Source: Nocardioides albidus (GTDB lineage: Bacteria; Actinomycetota; Actinomycetes; Propionibacteriales; Nocardioidaceae). From it: a stretch of DNA of 48,060 nt. The notes under the pieces are model-generated. The model searched no databases. It saw nothing but the letters and a program-made list of their open reading frames with translations, and was not told the origin of the DNA. The stretch lies in NCBI RefSeq assembly GCF_006335005.1, contig NZ_VDMP01000015.1, positions 90,017-138,076 of the forward strand, given 5' to 3'. Shown one piece after another: positions 37,419 to 45,412 of the stretch (positions are counted from its first letter, which is position 1; each line of letters opens with the position of its first letter). Position numbers and translations under genes: made by a program.

Positions 37419-39427
37419 CCCTGATGACGCCGTACCCCCTCCTCACCTCCCCCGCGACGATCGGCGGGCTGGAGCTCCAGTCGCGCGCCGTGATGGGCTC
37501 GATGCACACCGGGCTCGAGGACCGGCCCTGGCACGTCGACGAGCTGGCGGCCTACTTCGCCGAGCGCGCCCGCGGCGGGGTCGGCCTCATCGTCACCGGC
37601 GGCTACTCCCCCAACATCCGCGGCTGGCTGCTGCCCTTCGGCTCCCAGATGAGCACGCGCATGAACGCGCACCGCCACCAGCGCGTGACCGAGGCGGTGC
37701 ACGAGAACGGCGGCCGGATCGCCCTGCAGCTGCTGCACGCGGGCCGCTACGGCTACACGCCCTTCAGCGTGTCGGCCAGCGCGACCCAGTCGCCGATCAC
37801 CCCGTTCAAGGCCTCGGCGCTGTCCGGCCGCGCGGTCGAGCGGACGATCGACGACTTCGTCGCGTCCGCGAAGCTCGCGCGCAAGGCGGGCTACGACGGC
37901 GTCGAGATCATGGGATCCGAGGGCTACCTGATCAACCAGTTCCTCGCCGCGCGCACCAACCGCCGTACCGACAAGTGGGGCGGCAGCGCCGAGAACCGGA
38001 TGCGCTTCCCGGTCGAGATCGTGCGGCGGATCCGCCAGGAGCTGCCCGACTTCTTCGTGATGTACCGGATGTCGCTGCTCGACCTCGTGCCCGACGGCCA
38101 GACCTGGGACGAGACCGTCGAGCTCGCGCACCGCATCGAGGAGGCCGGCGCCAGCGTCATCAACACCGGCATCGGCTGGCACGAGGCGCGGGTGCCCACG
38201 ATCGTGACCAGCGTGCCGCGCGGCGCCTGGGCCGACAGCACGCTGCGGCTCAAGGGCGAGGTCGCCATCCCGGTCTGCGCGAGCAACCGGATCAACACCC
38301 CCGACGTGGCCGAGTCGATCCTCGAGCAGGGCATCGACCTGGTCTCGATGGCCCGCCCGTTCCTCGCCGACCCCGACCTCGTCGCGAAGGCCCGCGACGG
38401 CCGGGCCGACGAGATCAACACCTGCATCGGCTGCAACCAGGCCTGCCTCGACCACACCTTCCAGAACAAGCGCGCCTCCTGCCTGGTCAACCCGCGCGCC
38501 TGCCACGAGACCACGCTCGTGCTCGGGCCGACCCGGTCCGCGCGGCGGGTCGCGGTGGTCGGCGGCGGTCCGGCGGGCCTGGCGACCGCGGTCAGCGCTG
38601 CCGAGCGCGGCCACGACGTCACCCTCTTCGAGGCCTCCGACGAGCTCGGCGGCCAGTTCCGCCTCGCCATGCAGATCCCGGGCAAGGAGGAGTTCGCCGA
38701 GACCCTGCGCTACTTCCGCCGCCGGATGGAGGTGCTCGGCGTCAACGTGAAGCTCGCGACGCGGGCGACGCCCGATCTGCTCAGCGGGTACGACGAGGTC
38801 GTGGTCGCCACCGGCGTCGAGCCGCGGATGCCGGCGATCCCCGGCATCGAGCACCCGAAGGTGGTCTCCTATCCCGACGCGATCACCGGCCGCGTGGCCG
38901 TGGGTGCCCGCGTCGCGGTGATGGGTGCCGGCGGCATCGGCTTCGACGTCACCGAGCTGCTGGCGCACACACCCGAGACCGTCGAGGAGTGGAAGGCGCA
39001 CTGGGGCGTGGCCGACCCGGCCGTCGTCCGCGGTGGGATCACCGACAAGGCGCCGCGCTCGCCCGCCCGCGAGGTGTGGCTGCTGCAGCGCAAGGAGTCG
39101 TCGCAGGGCAAGGACCTCGGCAAGACGTCCGGCTGGGTGCACCGCGCCGCCGTCAAGGACCTCGGCGTGCACCAGCTCAGCGGCGTCTCCTACGACCGCG
39201 TCGACGACGCCGGCCTGCACATCACCGTCGACGGCACCCCGCAGGTGCTCGACGTCGACCACGTGGTCGTGTGCGCCGGCCAGGAGTCCGTGCGCGGCCT
39301 GTACGACGACCTGCTCGCCTCGGGCTTCGCGGGCGGCGTCCACCTCATCGGCGGCGCGGACCTCGCCGCCGAGCTCGACGCCAAGCGCGCGATCAAGCAG
39401 GGCACCGAGCTGGCGGCGGCGCTGTGA
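37415..39427 (+). CDS. fadH: NADPH-dependent 2,4-dienoyl-CoA reductase
   Basis: A 670-residue Old Yellow Enzyme-family flavoprotein with three modules. An N-terminal FMN TIM barrel (1-350) carries GSMHTGLEDRP, LQLLHAGRYG, DGVEIMGSEGYLINQFLAARTNRRTDKWGG and VSMARPFLADPDL. A 4Fe-4S cluster motif follows (CIGCNQACLDHTFQ...ASCLVNP, C-x2-C-x3-C-x11-C), and then an FAD/NADPH domain (RRVAVVGGGPAGLATAVSAAERGHDVTLFEA, VAVMGAGGIGFDVTELL). It reduces 2,4-dienoyl-CoA during beta-oxidation of unsaturated fatty acids; related enzymes act on other enones or steroid side chains. It is translationally coupled to padR upstream and to an NTF2-like gene downstream (GTGA overlap). Confidence 0.93.
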   Translation: MTLMTPYPLLTSPATIGGLELQSRAVMGSMHTGLEDRPWHVDELAAYFAERARGGVGLIVTGGYSPNIRGWLLPFGSQMSTRMNAHRHQRVTEAVHENGGRIALQLLHAGRYGYTPFSVSASATQSPITPFKASALSGRAVERTIDDFVASAKLARKAGYDGVEIMGSEGYLINQFLAARTNRRTDKWGGSAENRMRFPVEIVRRIRQELPDFFVMYRMSLLDLVPDGQTWDETVELAHRIEEAGASVINTGIGWHEARVPTIVTSVPRGAWADSTLRLKGEVAIPVCASNRINTPDVAESILEQGIDLVSMARPFLADPDLVAKARDGRADEINTCIGCNQACLDHTFQNKRASCLVNPRACHETTLVLGPTRSARRVAVVGGGPAGLATAVSAAERGHDVTLFEASDELGGQFRLAMQIPGKEEFAETLRYFRRRMEVLGVNVKLATRATPDLLSGYDEVVVATGVEPRMPAIPGIEHPKVVSYPDAITGRVAVGARVAVMGAGGIGFDVTELLAHTPETVEEWKAHWGVADPAVVRGGITDKAPRSPAREVWLLQRKESSQGKDLGKTSGWVHRAAVKDLGVHQLSGVSYDRVDDAGLHITVDGTPQVLDVDHVVVCAGQESVRGLYDDLLASGFAGGVHLIGGADLAAELDAKRAIKQGTELAAAL

Positions 39428-39846
39428 GCGCGGCCGTGGGTGGGTCGGCGAAGGGGGCGGGGAGCGCGTTCCGCGCGGCCGTGGAGGCCGGCGACATCGC
39501 CGCGGCCCAGGCCTGCCTGGCCGACGACGTGGTCTTCCGCAGCCCGGTCGCACACAAGCCCTACGAGGGCAAGGCGATCACGGCCGCGATCCTGGCCAAC
39601 GTCTTCGAGGTGTTCGAGGATCTGCGCTACGTGCGCGAACTGGAGGACGCCAACGGACATGCCCTGGTTTTCGAGGCGATCGTCGACGGCCTCCAGCTCA
39701 CCGGCTGCGACTTCATCGTTCTCGACGACGCCGGTCAGATCGCCGAGTTCATGGTGATGGTGCGCCCGCTCAAGGCGGCGCACGCCCTGGCCGACCGGAT
39801 GGCGAGCCGGTTCGACCGCATCGTCGAGCAGGCGAGCGGGTCCTGA
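39424..39846 (+). CDS. NTF2/SnoaL-like protein
   Basis: A 140-residue NTF2-like fold protein: FRAAVEAGDIAAAQACLADDVVFRSPVAHKPYEGKAITAAILANVFEVFEDLRYVRELEDANGHALVFEAIVDG and LDDAGQIAEFMVMVRPLKAAHALADRMA. Members include steroid isomerases, cyclases and dehydratases as well as non-enzymes; specific catalytic residues could not be assigned. It shares a 4-nt GTGA overlap with fadH and so belongs to the padR-fadH operon, where it might act on a fatty-acyl or steroid intermediate. Its stop codon abuts the stop of the convergent SRPBCC gene with no base between them. Confidence 0.85.
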   Translation: MSAAVGGSAKGAGSAFRAAVEAGDIAAAQACLADDVVFRSPVAHKPYEGKAITAAILANVFEVFEDLRYVRELEDANGHALVFEAIVDGLQLTGCDFIVLDDAGQIAEFMVMVRPLKAAHALADRMASRFDRIVEQASGS

Positions 39847-40326
39847 TCAGATCGTCGGGTTGTCCGCGTCCGTCGGCCTCACGTCACCCCGCCACGCGCC
39901 GGTCTCGTCGCCGCGGGTCTCGATGAACGTCTTGAACCGCTCGAGGTCGCCCTGGGTGCGGCGGTCGACGATGTTGAGGGCGTCGGCGGCCTTCTCGACG
40001 ATCCCCTCGGGCTCGAACTCCATCCGCAGCGTGATCCGGGTCGACTGACCCTGCTCGGCGGGGGCGAAGGAGACGGTGCCGTCGTTCTTGGTGCCGTCGA
40101 GCGCACGCCATGTGATCCGCTCGTCGGGCGTCTGGTCGACGATCTCGGCGTCCCACTCACGGTGGACGCCCGCGATGTCGGCACGCCAGTGCAGGTGGGT
40201 GTCGTCGAGTTGGCGCACCTCCTCGACGCCCTCCATGAAGGACGGGAAGGTCTCGAACTGCGTCCACTGGTCGTAGGCCGTCCGCACCGGGACGTCGACG
40301 GTCACGGACTTCTCGGTGGTGCTCAT
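39847..40326 (-). CDS. SRPBCC-family (cyclase/dehydrase-like) protein
   Basis: A 159-residue SRPBCC protein starting MSTTEKSVTVDVPVRTAYDQWTQFETFPSFMEGVEEVRQLDDTHLHWRADIAG, with VHREWDAEIVDQTPDERITWRALDGTKNDGTVSF. This is the polyketide cyclase/dehydrase-like type common as a stand-alone stress-related protein in actinobacteria; the ligand is unknown. A Shine-Dalgarno GAGAGGAG lies about 9 nt before the ATG, so it is a leadered gene. It is convergent with the NTF2-like gene with no intergenic base and divergent from the ABC transporter operon, sharing a 132-bp promoter region. Confidence 0.88.
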   Translation of the reverse strand: MSTTEKSVTVDVPVRTAYDQWTQFETFPSFMEGVEEVRQLDDTHLHWRADIAGVHREWDAEIVDQTPDERITWRALDGTKNDGTVSFAPAEQGQSTRITLRMEFEPEGIVEKAADALNIVDRRTQGDLERFKTFIETRGDETGAWRGDVRPTDADNPTI

Positions 40327-40445
40327 GCGTTCGTGCTCCTCTCGTCGGTTGAACCCGCAGTACCCAGCCCCCATCACCGGAACCGGGGAGCGCGGCGTCG
40401 GCCCGCTCACGCGCGCAGGTCCACGCCGTTGTCCCTGTCGCCCCG

Positions 40446-40451
40446 TAGGGT
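40446..40451 (+). promoter_or_regulatory. -10 box of a leaderless promoter (TAGGGT)
   Basis: TAGGGT ends 7 nt before the ATG of the ABC ATPase gene, the likely promoter of the five-gene transporter operon. Confidence 0.45.
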
Positions 40452-40458
40452 TCCGTGC

Positions 40459-41274
40459 ATGGGCATCGAGTTCCGGGACGTCGGGAAGACCTACCCGGAC
40501 GGCACCGTGGCCGTGACGGGCTTCTCGTGCACCGTGCCCTCCCACCGCACGCTCGCCCTCGTTGGCACCTCCGGCTCCGGGAAGACCACGCTGATGCGGA
40601 TGGTCAACCGGATGGTCGAGCCCACCACCGGCTCGGTCCTCATCGACGACCGCGACGTGCTGGGCCTCGACAAGGTCGAGCTGCGCCGCTCGATCGGCTA
40701 CGTCCCGCAGGCCGGCGGCCTCCTGCCGCACCGTCGCGTGGTCGACAACGTCGCGACGGTCCCCGTCCTGACCGGTACGCCGAAGCGCGCCGCCCGTGAG
40801 GCGGCGCGCGGCCTGCTGGAGCTCGTCGGTCTCGACCCCGCGCTCGGCAGCCGCTATCCCGCCCAGCTCTCCGGAGGCCAGCAGCAGCGCGTCGCCGTGG
40901 CCCGGGCGCTGGCCGCCGACCCCAACGTCCTGCTCATGGACGAGCCGTTCGGCGCGGTCGACCCGATCGTGCGCCGCGGCCTGCAGGACCAGCTCCTCCA
41001 GCTGCAGGCCGAGCTCGGCAAGACGATCGTGCTGGTGACCCACGACATCGACGAGGCCTTCCGCCTCGGCGACGAGGTCGTCGTGCTCAAGACGGGCGGG
41101 ATCGTCGCCCAGACCGGCACTCCGCAGCAGATCATGGCCGACCCCGCCGACGACTTCGTGCGCGACTTCATCGGCTCCGACCGTGCGGAGCGCTCGCTGC
41201 GGACCGTCGCCGTCGACGGCCGCAGCCTCGTCGTCGACGGCGACGGGCGCCCCGTCGGGGTCCTGGAGGGGTGA
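40459..41274 (+). CDS. Osmoprotectant-type ABC transporter, ATP-binding protein
   Basis: A 271-residue ATPase: Walker A GTSGSGKTT (36-44), Q-loop YVPQAGGLLPHRRV, signature LSGGQQQRVAVARAL, Walker B VLLMDEPFGAVDP, switch His in VTHDIDEAF. Sequence and gene order resemble OpuCA/ProV-type ATPases of glycine betaine, carnitine and choline uptake systems. It lacks the C-terminal CBS domains that regulate the larger OpuCA/OpuAA proteins. The first permease follows after 7 nt. Confidence 0.92.
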   Translation: MGIEFRDVGKTYPDGTVAVTGFSCTVPSHRTLALVGTSGSGKTTLMRMVNRMVEPTTGSVLIDDRDVLGLDKVELRRSIGYVPQAGGLLPHRRVVDNVATVPVLTGTPKRAAREAARGLLELVGLDPALGSRYPAQLSGGQQQRVAVARALAADPNVLLMDEPFGAVDPIVRRGLQDQLLQLQAELGKTIVLVTHDIDEAFRLGDEVVVLKTGGIVAQTGTPQQIMADPADDFVRDFIGSDRAERSLRTVAVDGRSLVVDGDGRPVGVLEG

Positions 41275-41281
41275 GCCGCCG

Positions 41282-41935
41282 ATGACCTGGGTCCAGGCCA
41301 ATCGCGACTACGTGCTCGACATGCTCCTGCAGCACGTCCGTCTCTCGGTGCCCGCCATCCTCATCAGCGTCCTCGTCGCCGTGCTGCTCGGGCGGATCGC
41401 CTGGCGCTGGCCGCGCGCCGGCACGGTCGTCCTCGGGACCGCGAGCCTGCTCTACTCGGTGCCCGCCCTGCCCCTGCTGATCGTGATCCCCGTCCTGCTG
41501 GGCATCCCGCTGCGCTCCGGGCTCACGCTCGTCGTCGCGCTGGCCGTCTACGGCACCGCCCTGCTCGCGGGTACGGCGGCCGACGCGTTCCGCTCCGTCG
41601 ACGAGCGGGTGCGCGAGGCGGCCGAGGCGATGGGCTACTCGCGGGCCGGTCTCTTCTGGCGCGTGGACCTCCCCCTCGCCGTACCCGTGCTCCTCTCGGG
41701 GGTCCGGGTCATCACCGTCAGCACCGTCAGCCTGGTGACCATCGGCGCACTCGTCGGCATCCCGAGCCTGGGCAACCTCCTCACCGACGGCTTCCAGCGC
41801 GACATCCGCGCCGAGATCGTCACCGGGGTCGTGGCCACGATGCTGCTCGCCGTCGCCCTCGACGGCCTGCTGGTCGCCACCGGCCGGCTGGTGACGCCCT
41901 GGCGCGGCAACGTCGCCACCGGGGTGACGACGTGA
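41282..41935 (+). CDS. Osmoprotectant-type ABC transporter, permease 1
   Basis: A 217-residue membrane permease with five or six helices and the EAA-type coupling loop EAAEAMGYSRAGLFWRVDLPLAVPVLLSGVR. It resembles OpuCB/OpuCD and ProW. It forms, with permease 2, the membrane channel of the importer. GTG of permease 2 overlaps its stop by 4 nt. Start ATG 41282 follows the ATPase stop by 7 nt. Confidence 0.92.
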   Translation: MTWVQANRDYVLDMLLQHVRLSVPAILISVLVAVLLGRIAWRWPRAGTVVLGTASLLYSVPALPLLIVIPVLLGIPLRSGLTLVVALAVYGTALLAGTAADAFRSVDERVREAAEAMGYSRAGLFWRVDLPLAVPVLLSGVRVITVSTVSLVTIGALVGIPSLGNLLTDGFQRDIRAEIVTGVVATMLLAVALDGLLVATGRLVTPWRGNVATGVTT

Positions 41936-42600
41936 CCCTGTTCGGCGACGCCCTGGCCTGGATCACCGACGGCGCCCACTGGGGCGGCGCGGGCGGGATC
42001 GACCACCGGATCCTGCAGCACCTGCTCGTCACCTTCGCCGCCGTCGCCCTGGCGGCGCTCCTCGCCCTCCCCCTCGGCCTCCTCATCGGCCACACGGGCC
42101 GGGGCCGGCTGGTCGTCGTCGCGCTCGCCGGGGCGGTGCGTGCGGTCCCCACGCTCGGTCTCCTCACGCTGCTCGGCCTGGCCCTCGGCATCGGCATCGA
42201 GGCGCCGCTGCTCGCCCTCGTCGCGCTCGCCTTCCCCTCGCTCCTGGCCGGCGCCTACGCCGGCATCGAGGCCGCCGACCGCGGAGCCGTCGACGCGGCC
42301 CGGGCCCTCGGGATGAGCGAGTGGCAGCTCCTCACCCGCGTCGAGGTGCCGCTCGGCGCCGACGTGATCGTCGGCGGCATCCGCGCCGCGACCCTGCAGG
42401 TCGTCGCGACGGCCACCCTGGCGGCGTACATCTCCGACACCGGGCTGGGCCGCTACCTCTTCGCCGGGCTCAAGTCCCGCGACTACGTCCAGATGCTCGC
42501 CGGTGCGCTCCTCGTGGCCGCGCTGGCGCTCCTGCTCGACCTCACCATGGCGGCCCTCCAGCGGGCCAGCCGTCCCACCACCCGAAAGGTCCCCGCATGA
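41932..42600 (+). CDS. Osmoprotectant-type ABC transporter, permease 2
   Basis: A 222-residue permease with about six helices (HLLVTFAAVALAALLALPLGLLIG and others) and the coupling loop DAARALGMSEWQLLTRVEVPLGADVIVGGIR. Homologous to permease 1 and to OpuCB/OpuCD proteins. Two different permease genes suggest a heterodimeric channel. It begins with GTG overlapping the preceding stop and ends with ATGA overlap into the binding-protein gene. Confidence 0.92.
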   Translation: MTLFGDALAWITDGAHWGGAGGIDHRILQHLLVTFAAVALAALLALPLGLLIGHTGRGRLVVVALAGAVRAVPTLGLLTLLGLALGIGIEAPLLALVALAFPSLLAGAYAGIEAADRGAVDAARALGMSEWQLLTRVEVPLGADVIVGGIRAATLQVVATATLAAYISDTGLGRYLFAGLKSRDYVQMLAGALLVAALALLLDLTMAALQRASRPTTRKVPA

Positions 42601-43529
42601 CTCGCATGACCCGCACCCCCCTCCGGTCGACGCAGCTCGGGCTCGCGCTGGTCGCCGTCGCGTCCCTCACCCTCACCGCGTGCGGCGGGGAGTCCGACCC
42701 GCTCAGCGCCGGCGGCGACGACAGCGGCGAGACGATCGTCATCGGCTCGCAGGACTACTACTCCAACGAGATCATCGCCGAGGCCTACGCCCAGGCCCTC
42801 GAGGCCGCCGACATCGAGGTGGAGCGCGACTTCAAGATCGGTCAGCGCGAGGCCTACCTCCCCGAGATCGAGAACGGCTCGATCGACCTGTTCCCGGAGT
42901 ACACCGGCCCGCTGCTGCAGATCTGGAAGCCCGACACCCAGGCGCGTCTGGCCGACGACGTGTACGGCGAGCTCGTCGACGCCGCCGACGCCAAGGGACT
43001 CACCGTCCTCGACCAGTCCCCCGCCACCGACCAGGACTCCTACGTCGTGACGCGGGAGTTCGCCGAGAAGTACGGCCTGGAGACGATCGACGACCTCACG
43101 AAGGTCACCGAGAAGATGACCTTCGGTGCCAACTCCGAGGCGGAGAGCCGTCCCAACGGACCGAAGGGCCTCAAGGACACCTACGGCGTCGACGTCGCGT
43201 TCACCCCCATCGAGGACGGCGGCGGGCCCCTCACCGTCAAGGCGCTCAAGGACGGCGACATCCAGCTGGCGATCATCTACACCGGCGACCCGTCCATCAA
43301 GAAGAACGACCTCGTCACCCTCGAGGACACCAAGGGCCTCTTCCTGGCCTCGCACGTGGTGCCCGTGGCCAGCGACGACGTGAGCGACAAGGCCGCCGGC
43401 ATCGTCAACAAGGTCAGCGCCGCCATGTCGCCCGAGGACCTCGTCGACCTCGACGCCCGCAGCGTCGACGAGCAGCTGCCGGCCGCGACCATCGCCAAGG
43501 ACTGGCTCGAGAAGGAAGGGCTGCTGTGA
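42597..43529 (+). CDS. Osmoprotectant-type ABC transporter, substrate-binding lipoprotein
   Basis: A 310-residue lipoprotein. The signal peptide ends in the lipobox LTLTAC with Cys29 as the lipidated residue. The mature part follows the OpuAC/OpuCC pattern: ETIVIGSQDYYSNEIIAEAYAQALEAADIEVERDFKIGQREAYLPEIENGSIDLFPEYTGPLL, with later aromatic residues that in this family build a cage for quaternary ammonium groups. The substrate is therefore likely a betaine, choline or related compatible solute, but it was not determined. ATG 42597 overlaps the permease stop; a GTG of the NAD(P)-binding gene overlaps its own stop. Confidence 0.92.
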   Translation: MTRMTRTPLRSTQLGLALVAVASLTLTACGGESDPLSAGGDDSGETIVIGSQDYYSNEIIAEAYAQALEAADIEVERDFKIGQREAYLPEIENGSIDLFPEYTGPLLQIWKPDTQARLADDVYGELVDAADAKGLTVLDQSPATDQDSYVVTREFAEKYGLETIDDLTKVTEKMTFGANSEAESRPNGPKGLKDTYGVDVAFTPIEDGGGPLTVKALKDGDIQLAIIYTGDPSIKKNDLVTLEDTKGLFLASHVVPVASDDVSDKAAGIVNKVSAAMSPEDLVDLDARSVDEQLPAATIAKDWLEKEGLL

Positions 43530-44386
43530 CGGATGCCGTGGCCTTCGCGGTCACCGGCGCGACAGGGGCCCTGGGCGGACGCGTCGCCCGCGCCCTCGCC
43601 GCGCGGGGCGTCGCCCAGCGCCTGCTGGTGCGCGACCCCTCCCGCGCCCCCGCCCTCCCGGGCGCCGAGGTCGCCACGGCGTCGTACGCCGATCGGGAGG
43701 CCGTCGCGTCCGCCCTGGCCGGCGTGCGCACCCTCCTCATGGTCTCGGCCGCCGAGTCGGCCGACCGGCTCGACCAGCACTGCGCGTTCGTCGACGCGGC
43801 GGCGGCCGCCGGTGTCGAGCACGTCGTCTACACCTCGTTCCTCGGCGCCGCGCCGGACGCCACCTTCACCCTGGCCCGCGACCACTGGGCGACCGAGGAG
43901 CACCTGCGCGCATCCGGGATGGCCTTCACCTTCCTGCGCGACAGCTTCTACCTCGACCTCATGCCCGCGCTCGTGGGCGAGGACGGCGTGATCCGCGGCC
44001 CCGCGGGCGAGGGCCGGGTGGCCGCCGTGAGCCGCGACGACGTCGCCGCCAGCGCGGTCGCCGTGCTCCTCGCACCCGAGCGGCACGCCGCCGCGACCTA
44101 CGACCTCACCGGCCCCGAGGCGCTCACGTTCACCGAGATCGCCGCGATCCTCACCGAGCGCACCGGGCGCACGGTGAGGTTCCACGACGAGACCGTCGAG
44201 GAGGCCTACGCGTCGCGCCGGCGCTGGGAGGCGCCCGCGTGGCAGTACGACGCGTGGGTGTCGACCTACACGGCGATCGCCCGCGGCGAGCTGGCCGCCG
44301 TCACCGACCACGTCGAGCAGCTCACCGGTCGCGCCCCGACCGGCCTGGCGGCGTGCCTCGAGCGCGCGGGCGGATCCCCCACCTGA
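43526..44386 (+). CDS. NmrA-like NAD(P)-binding protein
   Basis: A 286-residue atypical SDR protein similar to quinone oxidoreductase 2/NmrA-type proteins: VAFAVTGATGALGGRVARALAARGVAQRLLVRDPSR (nucleotide-binding motif G-A-T-G-x-L-G), HVVYTSFLGAAPDATFTLARDHWATEEHLRASGMAFTFLRDSFYLDLMP, and TGPEALTFTEIAAILTERTGRTV. It may reduce a quinone-like substrate or sense NADP. The GTG overlaps the stop of the substrate-binding protein gene by 4 nt, so it is the last gene of the transporter operon although it has no obvious role in transport. Confidence 0.85.
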   Translation: MTDAVAFAVTGATGALGGRVARALAARGVAQRLLVRDPSRAPALPGAEVATASYADREAVASALAGVRTLLMVSAAESADRLDQHCAFVDAAAAAGVEHVVYTSFLGAAPDATFTLARDHWATEEHLRASGMAFTFLRDSFYLDLMPALVGEDGVIRGPAGEGRVAAVSRDDVAASAVAVLLAPERHAAATYDLTGPEALTFTEIAAILTERTGRTVRFHDETVEEAYASRRRWEAPAWQYDAWVSTYTAIARGELAAVTDHVEQLTGRAPTGLAACLERAGGSPT

Positions 44387-44424
44387 CCGCTGCGGCGTCC
44401 TGACTCCCGCGGCCGCGGTGGCGC

Positions 44425-44823
44425 TCACGAGAGCGCGGCAGCCCGCTTCTTGACCTCGGCCCACGGGAAGCGCTGGCGCAGGGTCGCGCCGCTCGGCACG
44501 CCCTCCTGCTTCTTGGCCCAGGCGGTGTAGTCGGCGAACGAGCCGGTGCTGCCGGGCGACGCGAGATAGCGGGCCACGATGGCGACCACGTCCTCGTCGC
44601 TCCACCGCCGGCTCGTCGAGCGGGTCTTGTTGGTCGCCACGCCCGCGTGGGCGCAGGCGGCGTTCCACGACCCGAACCGGCGGATCAGCAGCGCCGGGGA
44701 CGCCGCGTCGCGCTGACGCTGCCAGGCGTCGTACGCCGACGCCGTCAGCGGCTCGCCGAGCTCGGCGGCCGCGGCGGCGAGGTCGGCGGCGATCTGCTCG
44801 TCGGAGAACTCGGGGACCCGCAT
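44425..44823 (-). CDS. Homing-endonuclease-associated-repeat protein
   Basis: A 132-residue protein without a nuclease domain but with two copies of the repeat found beside HNH homing endonucleases (PF18780-like). The first is LTASAYDAWQRQRDAASPALLIRRFGSWNAACAHAGV and the second is SFADYTAWAKKQEGVPSGATLRQRFPWAEVKKRAA, with a short RWSDEDVVAIVARYLAS helix between. The repeats probably bind DNA. The ATG lies 6 nt after a TACGGT -10 box, supporting a leaderless start. It could be a free-standing regulator or a remnant of a homing element. Confidence 0.75.
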   Translation of the reverse strand: MRVPEFSDEQIAADLAAAAAELGEPLTASAYDAWQRQRDAASPALLIRRFGSWNAACAHAGVATNKTRSTSRRWSDEDVVAIVARYLASPGSTGSFADYTAWAKKQEGVPSGATLRQRFPWAEVKKRAAALS

Positions 44824-44829
44824 ATGGCC

Positions 44830-44835
44830 ACCGTA
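44830..44835 (-). promoter_or_regulatory. -10 box of a leaderless promoter (TACGGT)
   Basis: On the minus strand TACGGT (44835 to 44830) is separated from the ATG at 44823 by the 6 nt GGCCAT. Confidence 0.4.
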
Positions 44836-44875
44836 GCCACTCGGCGGGGAGGTCGTGGGGCTGTCTGCCAGCAAG

Positions 44876-44900
44876 GCGCGACGAGCGCAGCGAGGAGCCG
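44876..44900. repeat. Dispersed intergenic repeat, copy 3
   Basis: GCGCGACGAGCGCAGCGAGG followed by AGCCG, in the 85-bp gap after the RDD gene. It shares the core GCGCAGCGAGGAGCC with copy 2 at 25644-25670 in the same orientation and is inverted relative to copy 1. Confidence 0.5.
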
Positions 44901-44908
44901 GCCTCAGG

Positions 44909-45412
44909 TCAGACGGCGTCGCGGGCCCGCAGGTACGCCGCCAGGGGGCCGGGGAGCTGGGCGGGGCGGTCGCCCCAGTCGTAGACGACCGCGGTGCGCG
45001 CGATGAGGTCGTGCAGGGCGCGGTGGTCGCGGCGCTGCACGACCAGGAGCAGGCCGAGCCCGAGGAGCGACGTGCTCAGCGGGAACACCAGCACCCGCAG
45101 GACGGCGGCGGAGGGCCGCAGCGGCTGCCCGTCGCGGGAGACGACCTTGAGCCCGACGATCGCCTTGCCGACGGTCCGCCCGGCGACGGCGGTCGCGGCG
45201 GCGACGTACGACGCGCCCCAGCCGATCAGCACCACCGACGCGACCGTGCCCGTGCCCTCGGCGATCGAGACGTCGAAGAGCGCCTCCATGAGGAAGCCGG
45301 CCAGGCCGACCCCCAGGGAGTAGGTGGCCAGCACCACCGCGACGTCGATGGCGATCGCGGCGGCGCGGCTCACCGGCCCGGCGTACCTGCCGGTGACGCT
45401 GACCCGGCTCAT
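44909..45412 (-). CDS. RDD-family membrane protein
   Basis: A 167-residue protein with the RDD arrangement: GPVSRAAAIAIDVAVVLATY (first helix with the Arg and Asp pair), a second helix region GTVASVVLIGWGASYVAAATAVAGRTVGKAIVGLKVVSRDGQPLRPSAAVLRVLVFPLS, a third helix, and QRRDHRALHDLIARTAVVYD, the third signature. RDD proteins are small membrane proteins; a few are implicated in Na+/H+ antiport or transport but most are unknown. It is coupled by a 4-nt overlap to the nonapeptide-repeat gene. Confidence 0.9.
   Translation of the reverse strand: MSRVSVTGRYAGPVSRAAAIAIDVAVVLATYSLGVGLAGFLMEALFDVSIAEGTGTVASVVLIGWGASYVAAATAVAGRTVGKAIVGLKVVSRDGQPLRPSAAVLRVLVFPLSTSLLGLGLLLVVQRRDHRALHDLIARTAVVYDWGDRPAQLPGPLAAYLRARDAV

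Noticed and set aside
44387..44424. Rho-independent terminator between the NmrA-like gene and the convergent repeat-protein gene
   Set aside because: No inverted repeat with a T-run was found in these 38 bp.
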